Source: Victivallales bacterium (GTDB lineage: Bacteria; Verrucomicrobiota; Lentisphaeria; Oligosphaerales; Oligosphaeraceae). Taken from it: 64,000 nt of DNA. The notes below the pieces were generated by a model. The model was not told the origin of the DNA. It worked only from the letters and a program-made list of their open reading frames with translations, and ran no database searches. Shown in pieces: positions 36,201 through 45,243 of this stretch (the stretch's first letter is position 1; each line of letters begins with the position of its first letter). The stretch spans positions 186,001-250,000 of the forward strand of contig JAFXUD010000002.1 of NCBI GenBank assembly GCA_017535315.1, written 5' to 3'. Position numbers and translations under genes: made by a program.

Positions 36201-37402
36201 TACGTCAGCTCGTCAATCATGAAGCCCGCTGCGCCGACAGCCTGCTGGTAGCGCCGCAGATAGTCAATCATATAGCGCACAAAATCAGGGTTCTGCGGGC
36301 AGTACCAATAGCTTGTCTCGCCTGTGCGGATATCCCGCTGGAGCCAGTCGATCGTGTGGAGCATCATCGGATAGCCCCTATAGCTCATGATGGTGGGGTC
36401 ATGGTGTTCGATGAGCTCGATGCCCTTCGTCTTGAGGGCGGTGGAAAGCAGCCTGCCCGCCTCGTTGATTTTGTCAAACTCCTCCAGGAAGTTGGCGCGG
36501 AAGTGGCGACCGCTGTAGAGGACGACGTTGAAGCCCAGCTCCTCAAGCTCCTTGGCGCGCTTCTCTGCGGCTTCTGGTGTGGCCAACGCCATCCTGTCGT
36601 TCTGGTTGTCGCCTGCAAGTCCAACGATGGCGGCGTTGTAGAGGGCGGTGTTCACGTGCTGGTAGTGCCTCGGGGCCGTTGCACAGTACTCCTCGCCACC
36701 ATTTTCGGCCTCGCCTGGACGGCGTGCCAGCGAGGTCAGTTCGCCTTCGTTCAGCGTGTTCAGCGCAAGTTTGTCCATTCGGAAGTTCATGCCGTCGTTG
36801 ACGCTGACCGTTGCGGAATGGATGGTGGCGGTGTCTGGGATAAAGGCGATGCACTTCTGGAGGCCCGTGCTGAAGAGCGTCTGTCCGTCGGCCTGCACAA
36901 CGGCGGCGGCGCGTCCTTCGTTCGTGTCCAGAAGCAGCAACATGGAGAGCGGGGAATCGACGGGGAAGTTGAAGGGTAGCTCCAGGTTCTTCTCGCCGAG
37001 CATCAACGAGGCCTTGCGGTTGCGGTGGTAGCGTCCACTGGAGAGGTAGAAGCCGACAGTGGACTTGGAGGCGGCATCCTTCAGGATAATGCCCCAGCGC
37101 CCCGATGACTGGCTCTTGCCGTTTGGGGTGGTGTTGAAGATGGCGGCGTCCAGGCGCAATGCCAGAAACACGCCACTTGCTGGCGGCGTAAAAGTGCGCA
37201 CCAGTGAGACATCGGCCCCCTGGTTCAGGCTGTCGTTGCGCAGAAGCGAAACCTGCCCCTTCTCGACTGTCGGCACCAAGCGTCCCGCCACTTGGAAGCC
37301 AACCAGCCCGCTTTTTTCAAAATCCGCCTCGAAAACAGTCTCCTTCGCGGTTAATGAAAACGCTGTAAGGACAACAACCAGAAAAGAAAAAAGTTTGCTC
37401 AT
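33218..37402 (-). CDS. Large secreted glycoside-hydrolase-like protein (GH42-like barrel and GATase-like domain)
   Basis: 1394 residues with a clear signal peptide (SKLFSFLVVVLTAFSLTA). Residues about 20-220 form a laminin-G or jelly-roll-like sandwich. A barrel-like domain (about 240-620) contains SYWYCPQNPDFVRYMIDYL, AAGFMIDELTYGSGNFCACDHC (a possible acid residue beside a CxCxxC knuckle) and TYCSDYGDA. The next domain (about 650-800) resembles the glutamine-amidotransferase-like module of GH42 beta-galactosidases (YTVLILPSQAALSATQCN, WVKAGGTAVITGNTSRFDE). The remaining 600 residues are beta-rich, perhaps carbohydrate-binding. It probably acts on an extracellular glycan; substrate is unknown. 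No terminator is obvious after it. Confidence 0.7.
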   Translation of the reverse strand: MSKLFSFLVVVLTAFSLTAKETVFEADFEKSGLVGFQVAGRLVPTVEKGQVSLLRNDSLNQGADVSLVRTFTPPASGVFLALRLDAAIFNTTPNGKSQSSGRWGIILKDAASKSTVGFYLSSGRYHRNRKASLMLGEKNLELPFNFPVDSPLSMLLLLDTNEGRAAAVVQADGQTLFSTGLQKCIAFIPDTATIHSATVSVNDGMNFRMDKLALNTLNEGELTSLARRPGEAENGGEEYCATAPRHYQHVNTALYNAAIVGLAGDNQNDRMALATPEAAEKRAKELEELGFNVVLYSGRHFRANFLEEFDKINEAGRLLSTALKTKGIELIEHHDPTIMSYRGYPMMLHTIDWLQRDIRTGETSYWYCPQNPDFVRYMIDYLRRYQQAVGAAGFMIDELTYGSGNFCACDHCRASYAKETGKSAPDWSNPRAMDAVQRDYRRFAVTKVLELESDMLNAMQEIRPDTIMMTYCSDYGDAVSANEDLTRTAAYNCPFVGWENMIYNTRNSWVSNMRNLKMRNGYGDFYNIPVWSLNRECVTPNANYVSWMMCQAGRHGIWYGNRGLTTDDECKAFFKTYNKWTDRMPHRFARPFTKVGMLNSTQTQKASNSREFAWFDYIGTADTFLRNNLQYTTLLDGDFFYPNRLGQYTVLILPSQAALSATQCNNLVNWVKAGGTAVITGNTSRFDESGNPLMNYRLAETLKVKWDGSLNGTATIAAPGSSTSFELAGIDKLVPTDNSVKLLAEAKIGGSRHPFTLETSCGEGRFITVGGQIGTLLYELEMRNGSRYNYRENPGAAEFLCWLYRHAVKDALVEFEGFPKDVPAIANQLMDGSDAGTIYVHLMNFSGKDVEYGKTYSYGTPENITFPEIKGDLAVKVMIPCGTDALLERPFEGNIAIPGHKVGSATLFIVPGKELKSFAQLKIGGAKPQMKILEPPMVKAGAGKRYAPLEQPFRAEQFYKPAEMRGEIVEAPKSFESGDFTVNADGAVYLKGELLFTGELWQSENEVTLPVRHASFQENATTVGWRNGKNCGFLTSMSGMEGDCSAVRETVLRDDGRLEVTVGGTLLPKDYQLNGFGYALRIPKKLLAGATATVHHGMHRSDPPPKQYTFTGKEPDGHLRELSQVRDIQINGKVPFSIDFTPMGPWGLFNDDLSSETYSFFLVDGDSYVAFMASGRFRYGAKYCHKIVVRSGVTDFDRIHPTRFAHYQYNRGASQRIQFTDGNTAMGMAIHPQRVMYSKEFENGSLKLWSKPVSIVKTRLGGPLFSAGAKVSGDNSLTLTHPDALVLVNVALAGPSKGTASINGRQVAFDIAEGSKRTVVLPAYIRNGKATLAISGEAIVCGIVVQPLLFAEEDYLFDRTFWNTGLVPYLIPQLKCDTPAWRFWSDVAYRQAKE

Positions 37403-37519
37403 GGCGGTATGGGATGGGTTTGGTTAATTGGGGCAGTTTGATGCAACAAAATTTAGTCTATTTTTTGTGCCTAACAAGTGAAAAAACAGCAAAGAGTAAG
37501 AGTAATCGTTGAGTCTTCT

Positions 37520-38941
37520 TCATGCCTCTGCAAAGAGGTCATCCTGCGTAATGACGGACTGGAATAGTCCTGAATGCAGATTGTTCTTCACACCATTTGC
37601 CGTGACAAGCGTCAAGTGGACCGCCTGACGTGGCTTGACATGCTGTATGAACAGCTCCTCTTTACGCAGAATATCCTTTTCCACTTCTTTACTCACGACA
37701 AACTCCGTCCTGGAGTATTTCATTTCGCAGATGTTGATAATCTGGTCCTGCCTCTCAATCAGCAAATCAATTTGCGCACCATCCTCTTCAGCATCTCCTT
37801 TGACGGCCCATGACGAGACGCTTGTGCTGACGCCAGCGATGCCGAGCGCCTTTTTTATTTGTGGGAGATGAAGCAGACACACCTGCTCGAAGGCAATCCC
37901 AATCCAGGCGTGATATGCAGGGGAGTTCAGCATGTTCTGCCAGGCTCCGCCACCGCTTATCCTATTGTTTTTCATAAATCTGTAATAAAAAAGCGTGAAT
38001 GGGTCCTCAAGCTGGAAGAGCCCATCCTTTTGCTTCTTGCCTATTGCCCGATAATAGCGGATGAATCCGCAGTGCTCCAATGCCTCCAAGACCTTTGTAA
38101 GACGGCCATTCTCGCAAAGGCCAGTCGCCTTGAGCAGCTCCTTCTTGCCCAAACCGCAAAGCCTGCCAGCCAGTGCCGTCACAATCGCCAAATAGGGCTC
38201 TGGCTGCCGAAAGAGCGAGGCATAAAGGGCATTGAACTCATAATGCAGTTCACCGTTTTCCCTGAAGAAAAGCCTGTCAATCGCCTGTGATACGCTTTCC
38301 CCCCTCTCGATGAAGCTCCAATAGTGCGGTATTCCCCCCATGACCATATAGCACTCAAGCACCTGCATCCGATTCCACCCCAGCTTCTTCTTTTCCGCAT
38401 ATATTTCGCATTCATGAAGGCTGAATGGAAGCAACTGCAAGCTGCGCGTAATTCGGTTGTGAAGACCACCGTAGTTTTTGATGATTTTCTCTATAATCCA
38501 TGAAGTGGCCGAACCGCAGACGACAAGCACAATATCGGAACGGGCTGCGCACCATCCGTTCCAGAAATGGTCCAATGCGCTTACAAATTCCGAGCGTGGG
38601 GTTTCCATCCACGGCAGTTCATCCAAAAACACCACCTTCTTCCCTGCATGGCATGTAGCCAGGAAACGCTCCAGCAAGTGAAACGCCGAATACCAGTCTT
38701 TCGCCATGCATTTCTCGCGGCACCCTGCCTGCTGGAGTGACATGCAAAACTCCCTGATTTGGTGCTTCATGTCCCCAGACGCCAACCCCGTGTGCTGGAA
38801 AACAATCTGATTTGCATAGGTTTTACGCACCAAGAACGTCTTGCCAACACGACGCCGACCATAAACGGCGATGAACTCCGAATTGTCGCTCTCCAGCGCC
38901 GACAACAACCTGCGCCGCTCATTCTCACGCCCTATGAACAT
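37520..38941 (-). CDS. AAA ATPase with C-terminal PD-(D/E)xK-like domain (DUF234 family)
   Basis: 473 residues. The start FIGRENERRRLLSAL is followed by Walker A GRRRVGKT (about 28-35), Walker B VVFLDELPWM (about 104-113) and the sensor stretch VVCGSATSW. A winged-helix-like middle part follows. The C-terminal DUF234-type region ends with AQIDLLIERQDQIINICEMKYS, whose D and E-x-K spacing fits a PD-(D/E)xK nuclease fold. This family is common in gut bacteria and archaea and often lies in mobile or defence-rich regions; its task is not known. GGAG precedes the ATG. It stands alone, divergent from nothing, next to a MITE-like element. Confidence 0.85.
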   Translation of the reverse strand: MFIGRENERRRLLSALESDNSEFIAVYGRRRVGKTFLVRKTYANQIVFQHTGLASGDMKHQIREFCMSLQQAGCREKCMAKDWYSAFHLLERFLATCHAGKKVVFLDELPWMETPRSEFVSALDHFWNGWCAARSDIVLVVCGSATSWIIEKIIKNYGGLHNRITRSLQLLPFSLHECEIYAEKKKLGWNRMQVLECYMVMGGIPHYWSFIERGESVSQAIDRLFFRENGELHYEFNALYASLFRQPEPYLAIVTALAGRLCGLGKKELLKATGLCENGRLTKVLEALEHCGFIRYYRAIGKKQKDGLFQLEDPFTLFYYRFMKNNRISGGGAWQNMLNSPAYHAWIGIAFEQVCLLHLPQIKKALGIAGVSTSVSSWAVKGDAEEDGAQIDLLIERQDQIINICEMKYSRTEFVVSKEVEKDILRKEELFIQHVKPRQAVHLTLVTANGVKNNLHSGLFQSVITQDDLFAEA

Positions 38942-39121
38942 GCTTCTACTCCGTTATTGCTCACTAGTGTTTTTCACGCTAATATACCTCAACAATGCAT
39001 TATATCCAGCTAAAAGTCATTTTTTTTAGTAGATTTAGCTGATTATAACCACTTTCAAATGCTTGTTTCTTGTTCAAAGCAGGCTTTTGCGTGCAAAAAA
39101 ACGCTAGTTTTTTCCATTAGC

Positions 39122-39307
39122 TATGTTCCCCCAAGGGTAGGTAAGGCAACGTTTTTTGTTGCGCCCTAACGGGCGCGTATATTTGGGGGCAAACCTACCC
39201 AATGCCACGCGCCCTTTCGGGCGCTTGCATTGGGCTACGATTGTTGCGCACGATCGTGCGCTGGCCGCTTCGCGGCCTCCGAAAACTACCCTCGGGGGAA
39301 CAGAGCG
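39122..39307. mobile_element. MITE-like element, copy A
   Basis: A 186-base hairpin-rich segment with terminal inverted repeats: TGTTCCCCCAAGGGTAG (39124-39140) against CTACCCTCGGGGGAACA (39286-39302), one mismatch. It is flanked by an 11-base direct repeat TTTCCATTAGC at 39111-39121 and 39308-39318, which looks like a target duplication. Inside are further short stems (GCGCCCTAACGGGCGC, GGCCGCTTCGCGGCC). No reading frame is present, so movement would need an enzyme from elsewhere. Copy B lies at 45244-45417 in the opposite orientation. The upstream gap (38942-39110) is AT-rich with nothing recognisable. Confidence 0.75.
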
Positions 39308-39318
39308 TTTCCATTAGC

Positions 39319-41304
39319 CTATTCAACGAAGTCCAGCTTGATTGCTGAAAGCGATGGCAGGCGAACTGATTTGCCGTCCACTTTGACGGTTTGCGGCTGC
39401 GGGAGGAAATTAACCAGGAAGGTCGCTTTTCGTCCATCGGGGGCCTCCCAGCTGGAATGGAATACACTGGGGTATTCACGCACCTCACCGTTGCTCAAAT
39501 GCAGCTGCCACGTGCCAGATGTGATTTCGTGCAGTGGCTTGTGCATTTTGCCATGGCGCAGGAACTCAGGATACTTCCTGCGCATGGCGTTCAGGTTCTT
39601 CAGCAAACACAAGATAGGTTCTTGTTCTGGAGGACGCGCATTTCCATCGGCCGCCCCCCAACTGATCAAACCGTTTTCCCGCAGGGGAACCGTCAGCATA
39701 TCGCCTGCATGGAAAGCGTATCCCAGACGCCACAAAAAGTTGTGCGGACACTTCTCCACGGCCAGTTTTGAAGGGAACTGGCATTGATTGCCCATGAAGT
39801 TATTGGTGTATTCGTGGAAGACATATTGATAGAGCGGCACGGGGGTTCCCAGGTTCATTACGAACTGTGGTCGCAAGTCGTTGATTGGCAGTCCCTCGAT
39901 GAAAGGCTCGGCGGCGGCGCATTCTGTCCCGATCAGCATGTTCTTGCCCAAGGCGCGGATATCCTTCTGCATTTCCGCAAGCAGACTCGTCATAGCCTTG
40001 GTATTGACAGCGGAGGGATGCGGCAGATGATGATGGTCGTGAGAAAAACAACACCGCGCCCCGCCCCCGAGGTCCTGGTCGAAAAGCTGGTACACATCGA
40101 TATTGTTGCGTGCGGCGGCACGGATCTGCTCACGCAGCACTTCACGACCGAATGATTCGGTCAGACACAGGTGATACCCCATGCGGATTCTGCGCGAGAA
40201 GAAACGTTTTGGTTTGCCGTTGGTGCCGCACACCATGAAACGAGCCAGCTTTTTCCTGCGGTATTCGGCAACGCCAGAATAGCTGTTGGTCGTACTGCGC
40301 TGCGTCCATGCGGCTCCAGAGCCATAGATGCCGATATGATGTCCCTGCCGATGCAAGGGTTCGGTCAATTCCGCCATTGCTTTCTCGCCTCCCATAGGGG
40401 GCCAGACGTATGGGGGAAGCCAGGGACCGTGCTGGTCGGCGCGCATCAGCATCACCAGCAGCCTGCTGTCCACTGCCTTGGCCAGACGTCCCGCATGGGG
40501 CAGGATGTTGGAGTATGGGAAATACTCGTTGGCTCCGTCGGCTATCTCCGCTCCGCCCCGCACTGTCACGATCATCGTCACAGGAGACTCGTCCAGCCAC
40601 TTCGGCAGCATCGGGTTCTTAGGCATGGGGCGGTAGGACTCAATCCAGTCGCGGTAAATCTCCGCGGCATCCATCCAGTCCCCCTCAAAGCCAGTCAGCA
40701 TATACTCGAACTCAGGATTGCCGAAGGTTTCAATTGCCAGGCGCAAATTGCCGTGGTTGTCCGCGAAAAACTCTGGCATTTTGGGGCCGTGCTGTTTGTC
40801 CAGCGCGGCAAAGAAAACACCGCCTCCCGCCAGCAGATGTGCGATGAACTGCATTTGGCAGCGCCCTGGATAGATATGGATATATTGCTCTGGTTTGAAA
40901 TGAATGATGCGGTTGTGCGCGTCATCGGAGAGCACCCCCTCGCTGTACGGTGATAAAACCTTCCCGTTATCAGCACAGACAATCACCAGCGGGTCGAGCA
41001 GACGTACCGACATGTTTTCAAAGACATAGCGGAAATAGAACCGCCCGTTTCGGCAACGGATGCGAAGACGGACGCTCCATTCGGGGTGGCCTGGATACGC
41101 GCCATAGCAGAACTCGTTGTCCTCGAAGACAAACGAAGTGAACTTACGACTATGGACACGGGTTCCATCATCCAGGGTCAGACTGAAAAGCTCCCCTGCT
41201 GGTTTCAGATGTTCACAATCCCCGCGTAGGAAGGAGCGCAGGGCGCCGTTTCGCCTGGAAAAAGAGAGGCGATTCTTTCCTGATGTCAAAACAATCTCTT
41301 TCAT
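39319..41304 (-). CDS. DUF6259-type glycoside hydrolase-like protein
   Basis: 661 residues from the ATG at 41304; a longer frame to 41349 needs a TTG start. No signal peptide is visible. An N-terminal beta sandwich (about 1-190) resembles those of alpha-galactosidase-type enzymes. The barrel region (about 200-560) includes GFEGDWMDAAEIYRDWIESYRP, NIDVYQLFDQDLGGGARCC and LIGTECAAAEPF, where acidic residues could be catalytic. A C-terminal sandwich ends the protein. It is distantly similar in plan to the protein at 60513-62318. Substrate is unknown. The stop is adjacent to MITE-like copy A, on the right side of its duplicated target. Confidence 0.6.
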   Translation of the reverse strand: MKEIVLTSGKNRLSFSRRNGALRSFLRGDCEHLKPAGELFSLTLDDGTRVHSRKFTSFVFEDNEFCYGAYPGHPEWSVRLRIRCRNGRFYFRYVFENMSVRLLDPLVIVCADNGKVLSPYSEGVLSDDAHNRIIHFKPEQYIHIYPGRCQMQFIAHLLAGGGVFFAALDKQHGPKMPEFFADNHGNLRLAIETFGNPEFEYMLTGFEGDWMDAAEIYRDWIESYRPMPKNPMLPKWLDESPVTMIVTVRGGAEIADGANEYFPYSNILPHAGRLAKAVDSRLLVMLMRADQHGPWLPPYVWPPMGGEKAMAELTEPLHRQGHHIGIYGSGAAWTQRSTTNSYSGVAEYRRKKLARFMVCGTNGKPKRFFSRRIRMGYHLCLTESFGREVLREQIRAAARNNIDVYQLFDQDLGGGARCCFSHDHHHLPHPSAVNTKAMTSLLAEMQKDIRALGKNMLIGTECAAAEPFIEGLPINDLRPQFVMNLGTPVPLYQYVFHEYTNNFMGNQCQFPSKLAVEKCPHNFLWRLGYAFHAGDMLTVPLRENGLISWGAADGNARPPEQEPILCLLKNLNAMRRKYPEFLRHGKMHKPLHEITSGTWQLHLSNGEVREYPSVFHSSWEAPDGRKATFLVNFLPQPQTVKVDGKSVRLPSLSAIKLDFVE

Positions 41305-41622
41305 AGAACTGTAGAACTGTGAATATTGGTTAATTCGTCTGAAGTTCAATCAGCTAATTACCTGGCACCCAGACGGGAACGCTGTTGTCTGGCGTCCAGC
41401 CTTCCCACGATTCGGCAGAGTGGCGACGGCTTTCAGGCGCAATCGGCTTGACTGGCGACGGCTGCATCTCCATGACAATGGCAAACGCGGAGTCGTGGCG
41501 TTGGAAAACACCAGAATGTGTGTTCCATTTGTAATCCATGCGCGGTAACAAGCGTTAATATATCTTCAATCTGCATTATAGCCAGCGATATTTTGTTGAT
41601 TTAGGTTATTGTGCGAAATATG

Positions 41623-42107
41623 TTGATGACAACAATGGAATTGGCGTTGAGGCCAGCTTCACAAACCCAGCAAGGAAACTATCCCGTATCCGCATCGGCA
41701 CCCGACAGACTCTATTAATGTCCCTGATGCTGACGCTGTTCATATCGGTGCTGGTATGGACTTTTGAAGAGGAGATTGTGGCGATTTGCGGTCTTGGAGG
41801 CGAAGCAGGCGGCTATTGCCTGCGGCATCTTAGCGCCGTAGCCCTTATCAACATCGTCCTCTCCGTCTATATCCCGCTTTTCGGTGTCTTCCAGGGGACG
41901 GGGCACAGTGGCGTCCCCGCCATCGTGGCCATCGGAGCACTGGGGATGCGCGTTCTAGTTACCTATCTTTTCCGCTACAGCGCATTTCTGGGCAGCTCTG
42001 TCATCTGGTGGAATGGTATCTTCGGCTTCGGAACTGGCTTCCTGATTTCCTGGTCATACTATCTCGCAGGCCATTGGATGCAACAGAAACCATCAAACAG
42101 AAAATAA
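41623..42107 (+). pseudogene. MATE efflux transporter remnant (C-terminal half)
   Basis: Only the second half of a MATE-type transporter is present. The frame reads GIGVEASFTNPARKLSRIRI, the conserved start of a MATE half, and continues through membrane segments MSLMLTLFISVLVWTF, LINIVLSVYIPLFGVFQGTGHSG and VTYLFR to the normal-looking end. Twelve-helix MATE proteins have about 450 residues; here about 160 remain, and upstream the frame runs into unrelated AT-rich DNA with no start or membrane helices. The 129-residue frame from the ATG at 41718 is only a fragment. I treat it as a relic of a deletion. Confidence 0.7.
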
Positions 42108-42148
42108 CTTATGGCATGGTGGACAAAACATATATATTCAATATATTG

Positions 42149-42197
42149 TCTAGGGTAATAGTTCTAGAACCTCTAGAACCTCTAGAGCCTCTAGTTT
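42149..42197. repeat. CTAG-rich short tandem repeat
   Basis: Repeats of CTAGAACCT and related words between the MATE remnant and the next gene. CTAG is normally a rare tetranucleotide in bacteria, yet it occurs five times here, and the same habit returns at 53100-53145, 60324-60367 and 62328-62600. Confidence 0.8.
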
Positions 42198-42224
42198 ACC
42201 AGCAAACAATCAAAGGGCCAAAAC

Positions 42225-42728
42225 ATGAAACGAGCGATTTTAGCAACCATTCTAGTGGCTGTTCTGGGCGTATGCCAGGCGGCCGAGGGCAACAAAACCA
42301 ATTCAGAGGAGGAGCGCACGATGTCAATTCAAAAGACCTATCAGTTCATCAAGGACGCAAAGACCTATTACCTGGCGACGGTGGAGAAGGACCAGCCCCG
42401 CGTGCGCCCCTTCGGAACCATCCACATTTTCGAGGGCAAACTCTATATCCAGACGGGCCGCAAGAAGAACGTGGCGCAGCAGCTTTTGGCCAACGGCAAG
42501 GCGGAAATCTGCGCCTTCAAGGACGGCAAGTGGATCCGTGTTTCAGGCGTACTTGTGGATGACCCGCGCCGCGAGGCCAAGGCCTCCATGCTCAGCGAAT
42601 ATGAATCCCTGAAGAAAATCGGCTATTCTGCCGACGACGAGAACACGATGGTGCTCTACTTCCAACCAGGAACGGTCACATCGACCATCTACTCCTTCAC
42701 CAATCCGCCAGAAGAAATGAAGTTCTAG
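42225..42728 (+). CDS. Pyridoxamine 5'-phosphate oxidase-like protein with signal-like N-terminus
   Basis: 167 residues. The core (QKTYQFIKDAKTYYLATVE, then DQPRVRPFGTIHIFEGKLY and TGRKKNVAQQL) is the split-barrel of small FMN-binding proteins of the PNPOx-like group. Ahead of it lies a hydrophobic leader (RAILATILVAVLGVCQAAEG) that looks like a signal peptide. A second start at 42321 (MSIQKTY) has a better ribosome binding site, GAGGAGGAG, and would give a 135-residue cytoplasmic form. Either the leader was added later or both forms are made. Likely a flavin reductase or oxidase of unknown substrate. The next gene starts 13 bases later. Confidence 0.75.
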   Translation: MKRAILATILVAVLGVCQAAEGNKTNSEEERTMSIQKTYQFIKDAKTYYLATVEKDQPRVRPFGTIHIFEGKLYIQTGRKKNVAQQLLANGKAEICAFKDGKWIRVSGVLVDDPRREAKASMLSEYESLKKIGYSADDENTMVLYFQPGTVTSTIYSFTNPPEEMKF

Positions 42729-42741
42729 AGGATATTACAAT

Positions 42742-45231
42742 ATGGGCAAATCCACGCATTGCAGAATGGCGGCAAAGCTTTTGGTGCTTCTGACATTTGT
42801 TCTTCCTGTTCTGTTCGGGGCGGAGCTAGAGCTTGTCAACGAAGGCAAGACGCTTTATGTCATCACCTATGCCGATAGTCCCTCGCAGAATCTGTTCCTC
42901 CAGTACCGTAATGCGGCGGATTTACTCAAGGAACTCATCGCAAAACGCACAGGCGTGACGCTGAAAGTCGTTCCTGAAAAATCACTGGAAGCAGACGTTC
43001 ACGCCATCCATGTCGGACCGACCGCCGCCGCAAAATCGCGTGGGTTGGTCAAGAGCGAATGGCTCCTTAACGAGTATCGCATGAAGGCGGACAAAGGGGA
43101 TGTTTTCCTGTTGGGCGATGACAACGATCCTGTCCCAACGCAGAAACAGGGCTTCCACCGTCTGCGTCTGGGCTCCGTGAAGGCCATTCTGGAGTTTGCA
43201 AAAAAGTTTGTGGGCGCCGATTTCCTCTATCCCGACAAGGAAGGCATTTACGTCCCACACAGCACAAGCCTTGCGGTGCCAGAGGAGCTGGATGTTACCG
43301 CCGTCCCCTACACGCGCTTCGCCATCGGGCGCAGCACAGAACCGTACTACGCAATGGCCAACGACATGCTGCCCGCGCCGTGGTACCGCTGCCATGGTGG
43401 ACACTCACACATCCCCGCCATTCCCCCTGCCAAATACCTTCAGGAGCATCTGGAGTACTTTGCTGTGGTCAATGGCAAGCGCAACGGCTACGCCTCGATA
43501 CCGCAGTACTGCCTCTCCAATCCAGAAGTCCAGAAGCTGATCTATCAGGAGCTGCTGGATTCGCTCAACCTTCCAGGCGTGCAGGAGACCCAGCTGGCGC
43601 AGACCGACGGCTTCCGCGTCTGCGAGTGCGACGCCTGCAAGGAGTTCTTCAAGGAGGGCGCAGGAGAGGCGCTGTGGAAGCTGCACCTTAGGATGGCAGA
43701 GCGCCTGCTAAAAGAGCGTCCAGGCAAATTCGTGCGCATCATTGCCTACGGCCCCACCGTCGAACCGCCTTCTTTTACAAAGGTCTTCCCGCAGAATGTC
43801 TCCGTCACATTGGCTGCAGGCCAGAAAATGAGTGAAAGTTATCTCAAGCGGTGGCAAGAGTGCAAGGTGCCTGGCGGTTTTGACGTATATCTCTACAACT
43901 GGGGCGAATACCACACTGAAGGCCTGACGCCTTCCTTCTCCATAAAGAAGGCGCAAGAACAGACTGCCTTGTTCAGAAAGTATGGCATCAACGCCATCTA
44001 CTTCTGCGGTTTGACGGAGCTGCCAGGCATGAACAGCCCCGTCGTCACCTATTACCTCCGTGCTTTTGCAGGTGACACGAATTCGCCCGAGGCCTTCCTC
44101 AAGAGCTTCTGCGAAAAGAGCTTCGGTTCAGAAGCCGCCTCCTATATGGAGCAGTTCTACACTCTGCTTTACTCCCGTATCGACCTGTCTGATGCAGCAA
44201 AAGAGGACTACACCATGCCTGGTGCCCAAAAGCAGAGTAAGAGCGTTTTTGCGCCCAATGTGGCTTTGCTCCATCAACGCTACCCCGACGAGATGCTTGC
44301 GAAGCTGGACACCCTGTTGAAAAACGGGGAGGAGAAGGCCACCAGTGGCAGGAAGCTGCTGGAACGGGCGCGTCTTGAAATGGACTACTTGAAGCTCACA
44401 GCTGGAGGTTGCAACGACTTCTACGCCTATCACGCCACCCCTACCCAGGAGGTGTTTGAACGGTTAGCAAAACGCATCATCGACCGCAAGCAATTCATCA
44501 AAGCCCTGCCTACCTATCCAGTAGGCGGCAAGCAATACATGAAGGGAAACCTCTATCTCCCCACATTGGGGCATTTCCCCGTGGAGATGGTCATGGACAA
44601 CGGCAGGCTGGGCGCCCCCTTGAAGGCCCCCTTCAACTGGGATGTGGAGTACTACCTTGAAAAGCACATACGCCCGTCAGGCAGAATCCTGAAGGCGGGG
44701 GATAGCGAATGGCAGCAGATGATCGATGTCTTCGGCAACGGCCAGAACGCCTACGTCAAGGAGCACCCTGTCTTTGTGCGCTGCCGCGTGGAGGGCGAAA
44801 ACCTCATCGCCGAAATGCGCTACGACAACCTGGAGACCGACGTCAAGAGGGGCACCATCTGGGTGCGGCTCCAGAAGGACGCGCAGTCTCCGCGCTATCG
44901 CGTGTGGTGCAATGCCTTCGGCGGAGACATCGCCATCGCCGTTCGCACAAAGGTCCAGGAGGGCAACGACTACGACGACAAGTATGAAAACAACCCAGAA
45001 CTGCTCAAAAAGTTCCCCGTCAAAACCCAATTCATCGCCAACGAGGGCGAAAGCCCCTTCACTCGCATCACCATCCCCCTTGAGCTTTTCGGTGGTCCCG
45101 CCACGCCTGGCGAAAAGCGCTTCATCGACTTCAACTTCCATTTCAAGAAAGAGGTGTACACCTGGGAATACAACCTCAACCTGCTGAACTGGCGCCACCG
45201 CTACACCTCTATCGGAACACTGGAGTTCTAA
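42742..45231 (+). CDS. Secreted DUF4838-domain protein, copy 1
   Basis: 829 residues with a signal peptide (LLVLLTFVLPVLFGAELELV). The early part (about 30-200) is an alpha/beta domain like those before GH20 or GH67 barrels (SPSQNLFLQYRNAADLLKELI). The DUF4838 core has EYFAVVNGKRNG, CLSNPEVQKLIYQELLDSL, LAQTDGFRVCECDACKEFF and YLYNWGEYHTEGLTP. The C-terminal 150 residues resemble a family 9 carbohydrate-binding sandwich. It probably acts on or binds an extracellular polysaccharide. A paralogue (47898-50471) lies downstream beyond the AbiE pair, sharing the same motifs in the same order. Enzyme activity is not established for the family. Confidence 0.75.
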   Translation: MGKSTHCRMAAKLLVLLTFVLPVLFGAELELVNEGKTLYVITYADSPSQNLFLQYRNAADLLKELIAKRTGVTLKVVPEKSLEADVHAIHVGPTAAAKSRGLVKSEWLLNEYRMKADKGDVFLLGDDNDPVPTQKQGFHRLRLGSVKAILEFAKKFVGADFLYPDKEGIYVPHSTSLAVPEELDVTAVPYTRFAIGRSTEPYYAMANDMLPAPWYRCHGGHSHIPAIPPAKYLQEHLEYFAVVNGKRNGYASIPQYCLSNPEVQKLIYQELLDSLNLPGVQETQLAQTDGFRVCECDACKEFFKEGAGEALWKLHLRMAERLLKERPGKFVRIIAYGPTVEPPSFTKVFPQNVSVTLAAGQKMSESYLKRWQECKVPGGFDVYLYNWGEYHTEGLTPSFSIKKAQEQTALFRKYGINAIYFCGLTELPGMNSPVVTYYLRAFAGDTNSPEAFLKSFCEKSFGSEAASYMEQFYTLLYSRIDLSDAAKEDYTMPGAQKQSKSVFAPNVALLHQRYPDEMLAKLDTLLKNGEEKATSGRKLLERARLEMDYLKLTAGGCNDFYAYHATPTQEVFERLAKRIIDRKQFIKALPTYPVGGKQYMKGNLYLPTLGHFPVEMVMDNGRLGAPLKAPFNWDVEYYLEKHIRPSGRILKAGDSEWQQMIDVFGNGQNAYVKEHPVFVRCRVEGENLIAEMRYDNLETDVKRGTIWVRLQKDAQSPRYRVWCNAFGGDIAIAVRTKVQEGNDYDDKYENNPELLKKFPVKTQFIANEGESPFTRITIPLELFGGPATPGEKRFIDFNFHFKKEVYTWEYNLNLLNWRHRYTSIGTLEF

Positions 45232-45243
45232 ACTTGCTTTCTT

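Noticed and set aside
41354-41551. A 65-residue minus-strand frame resembling a C-terminal fragment of a larger protein
   Set aside because: No ribosome binding site or recognisable family; possibly a relic, too weak to annotate.
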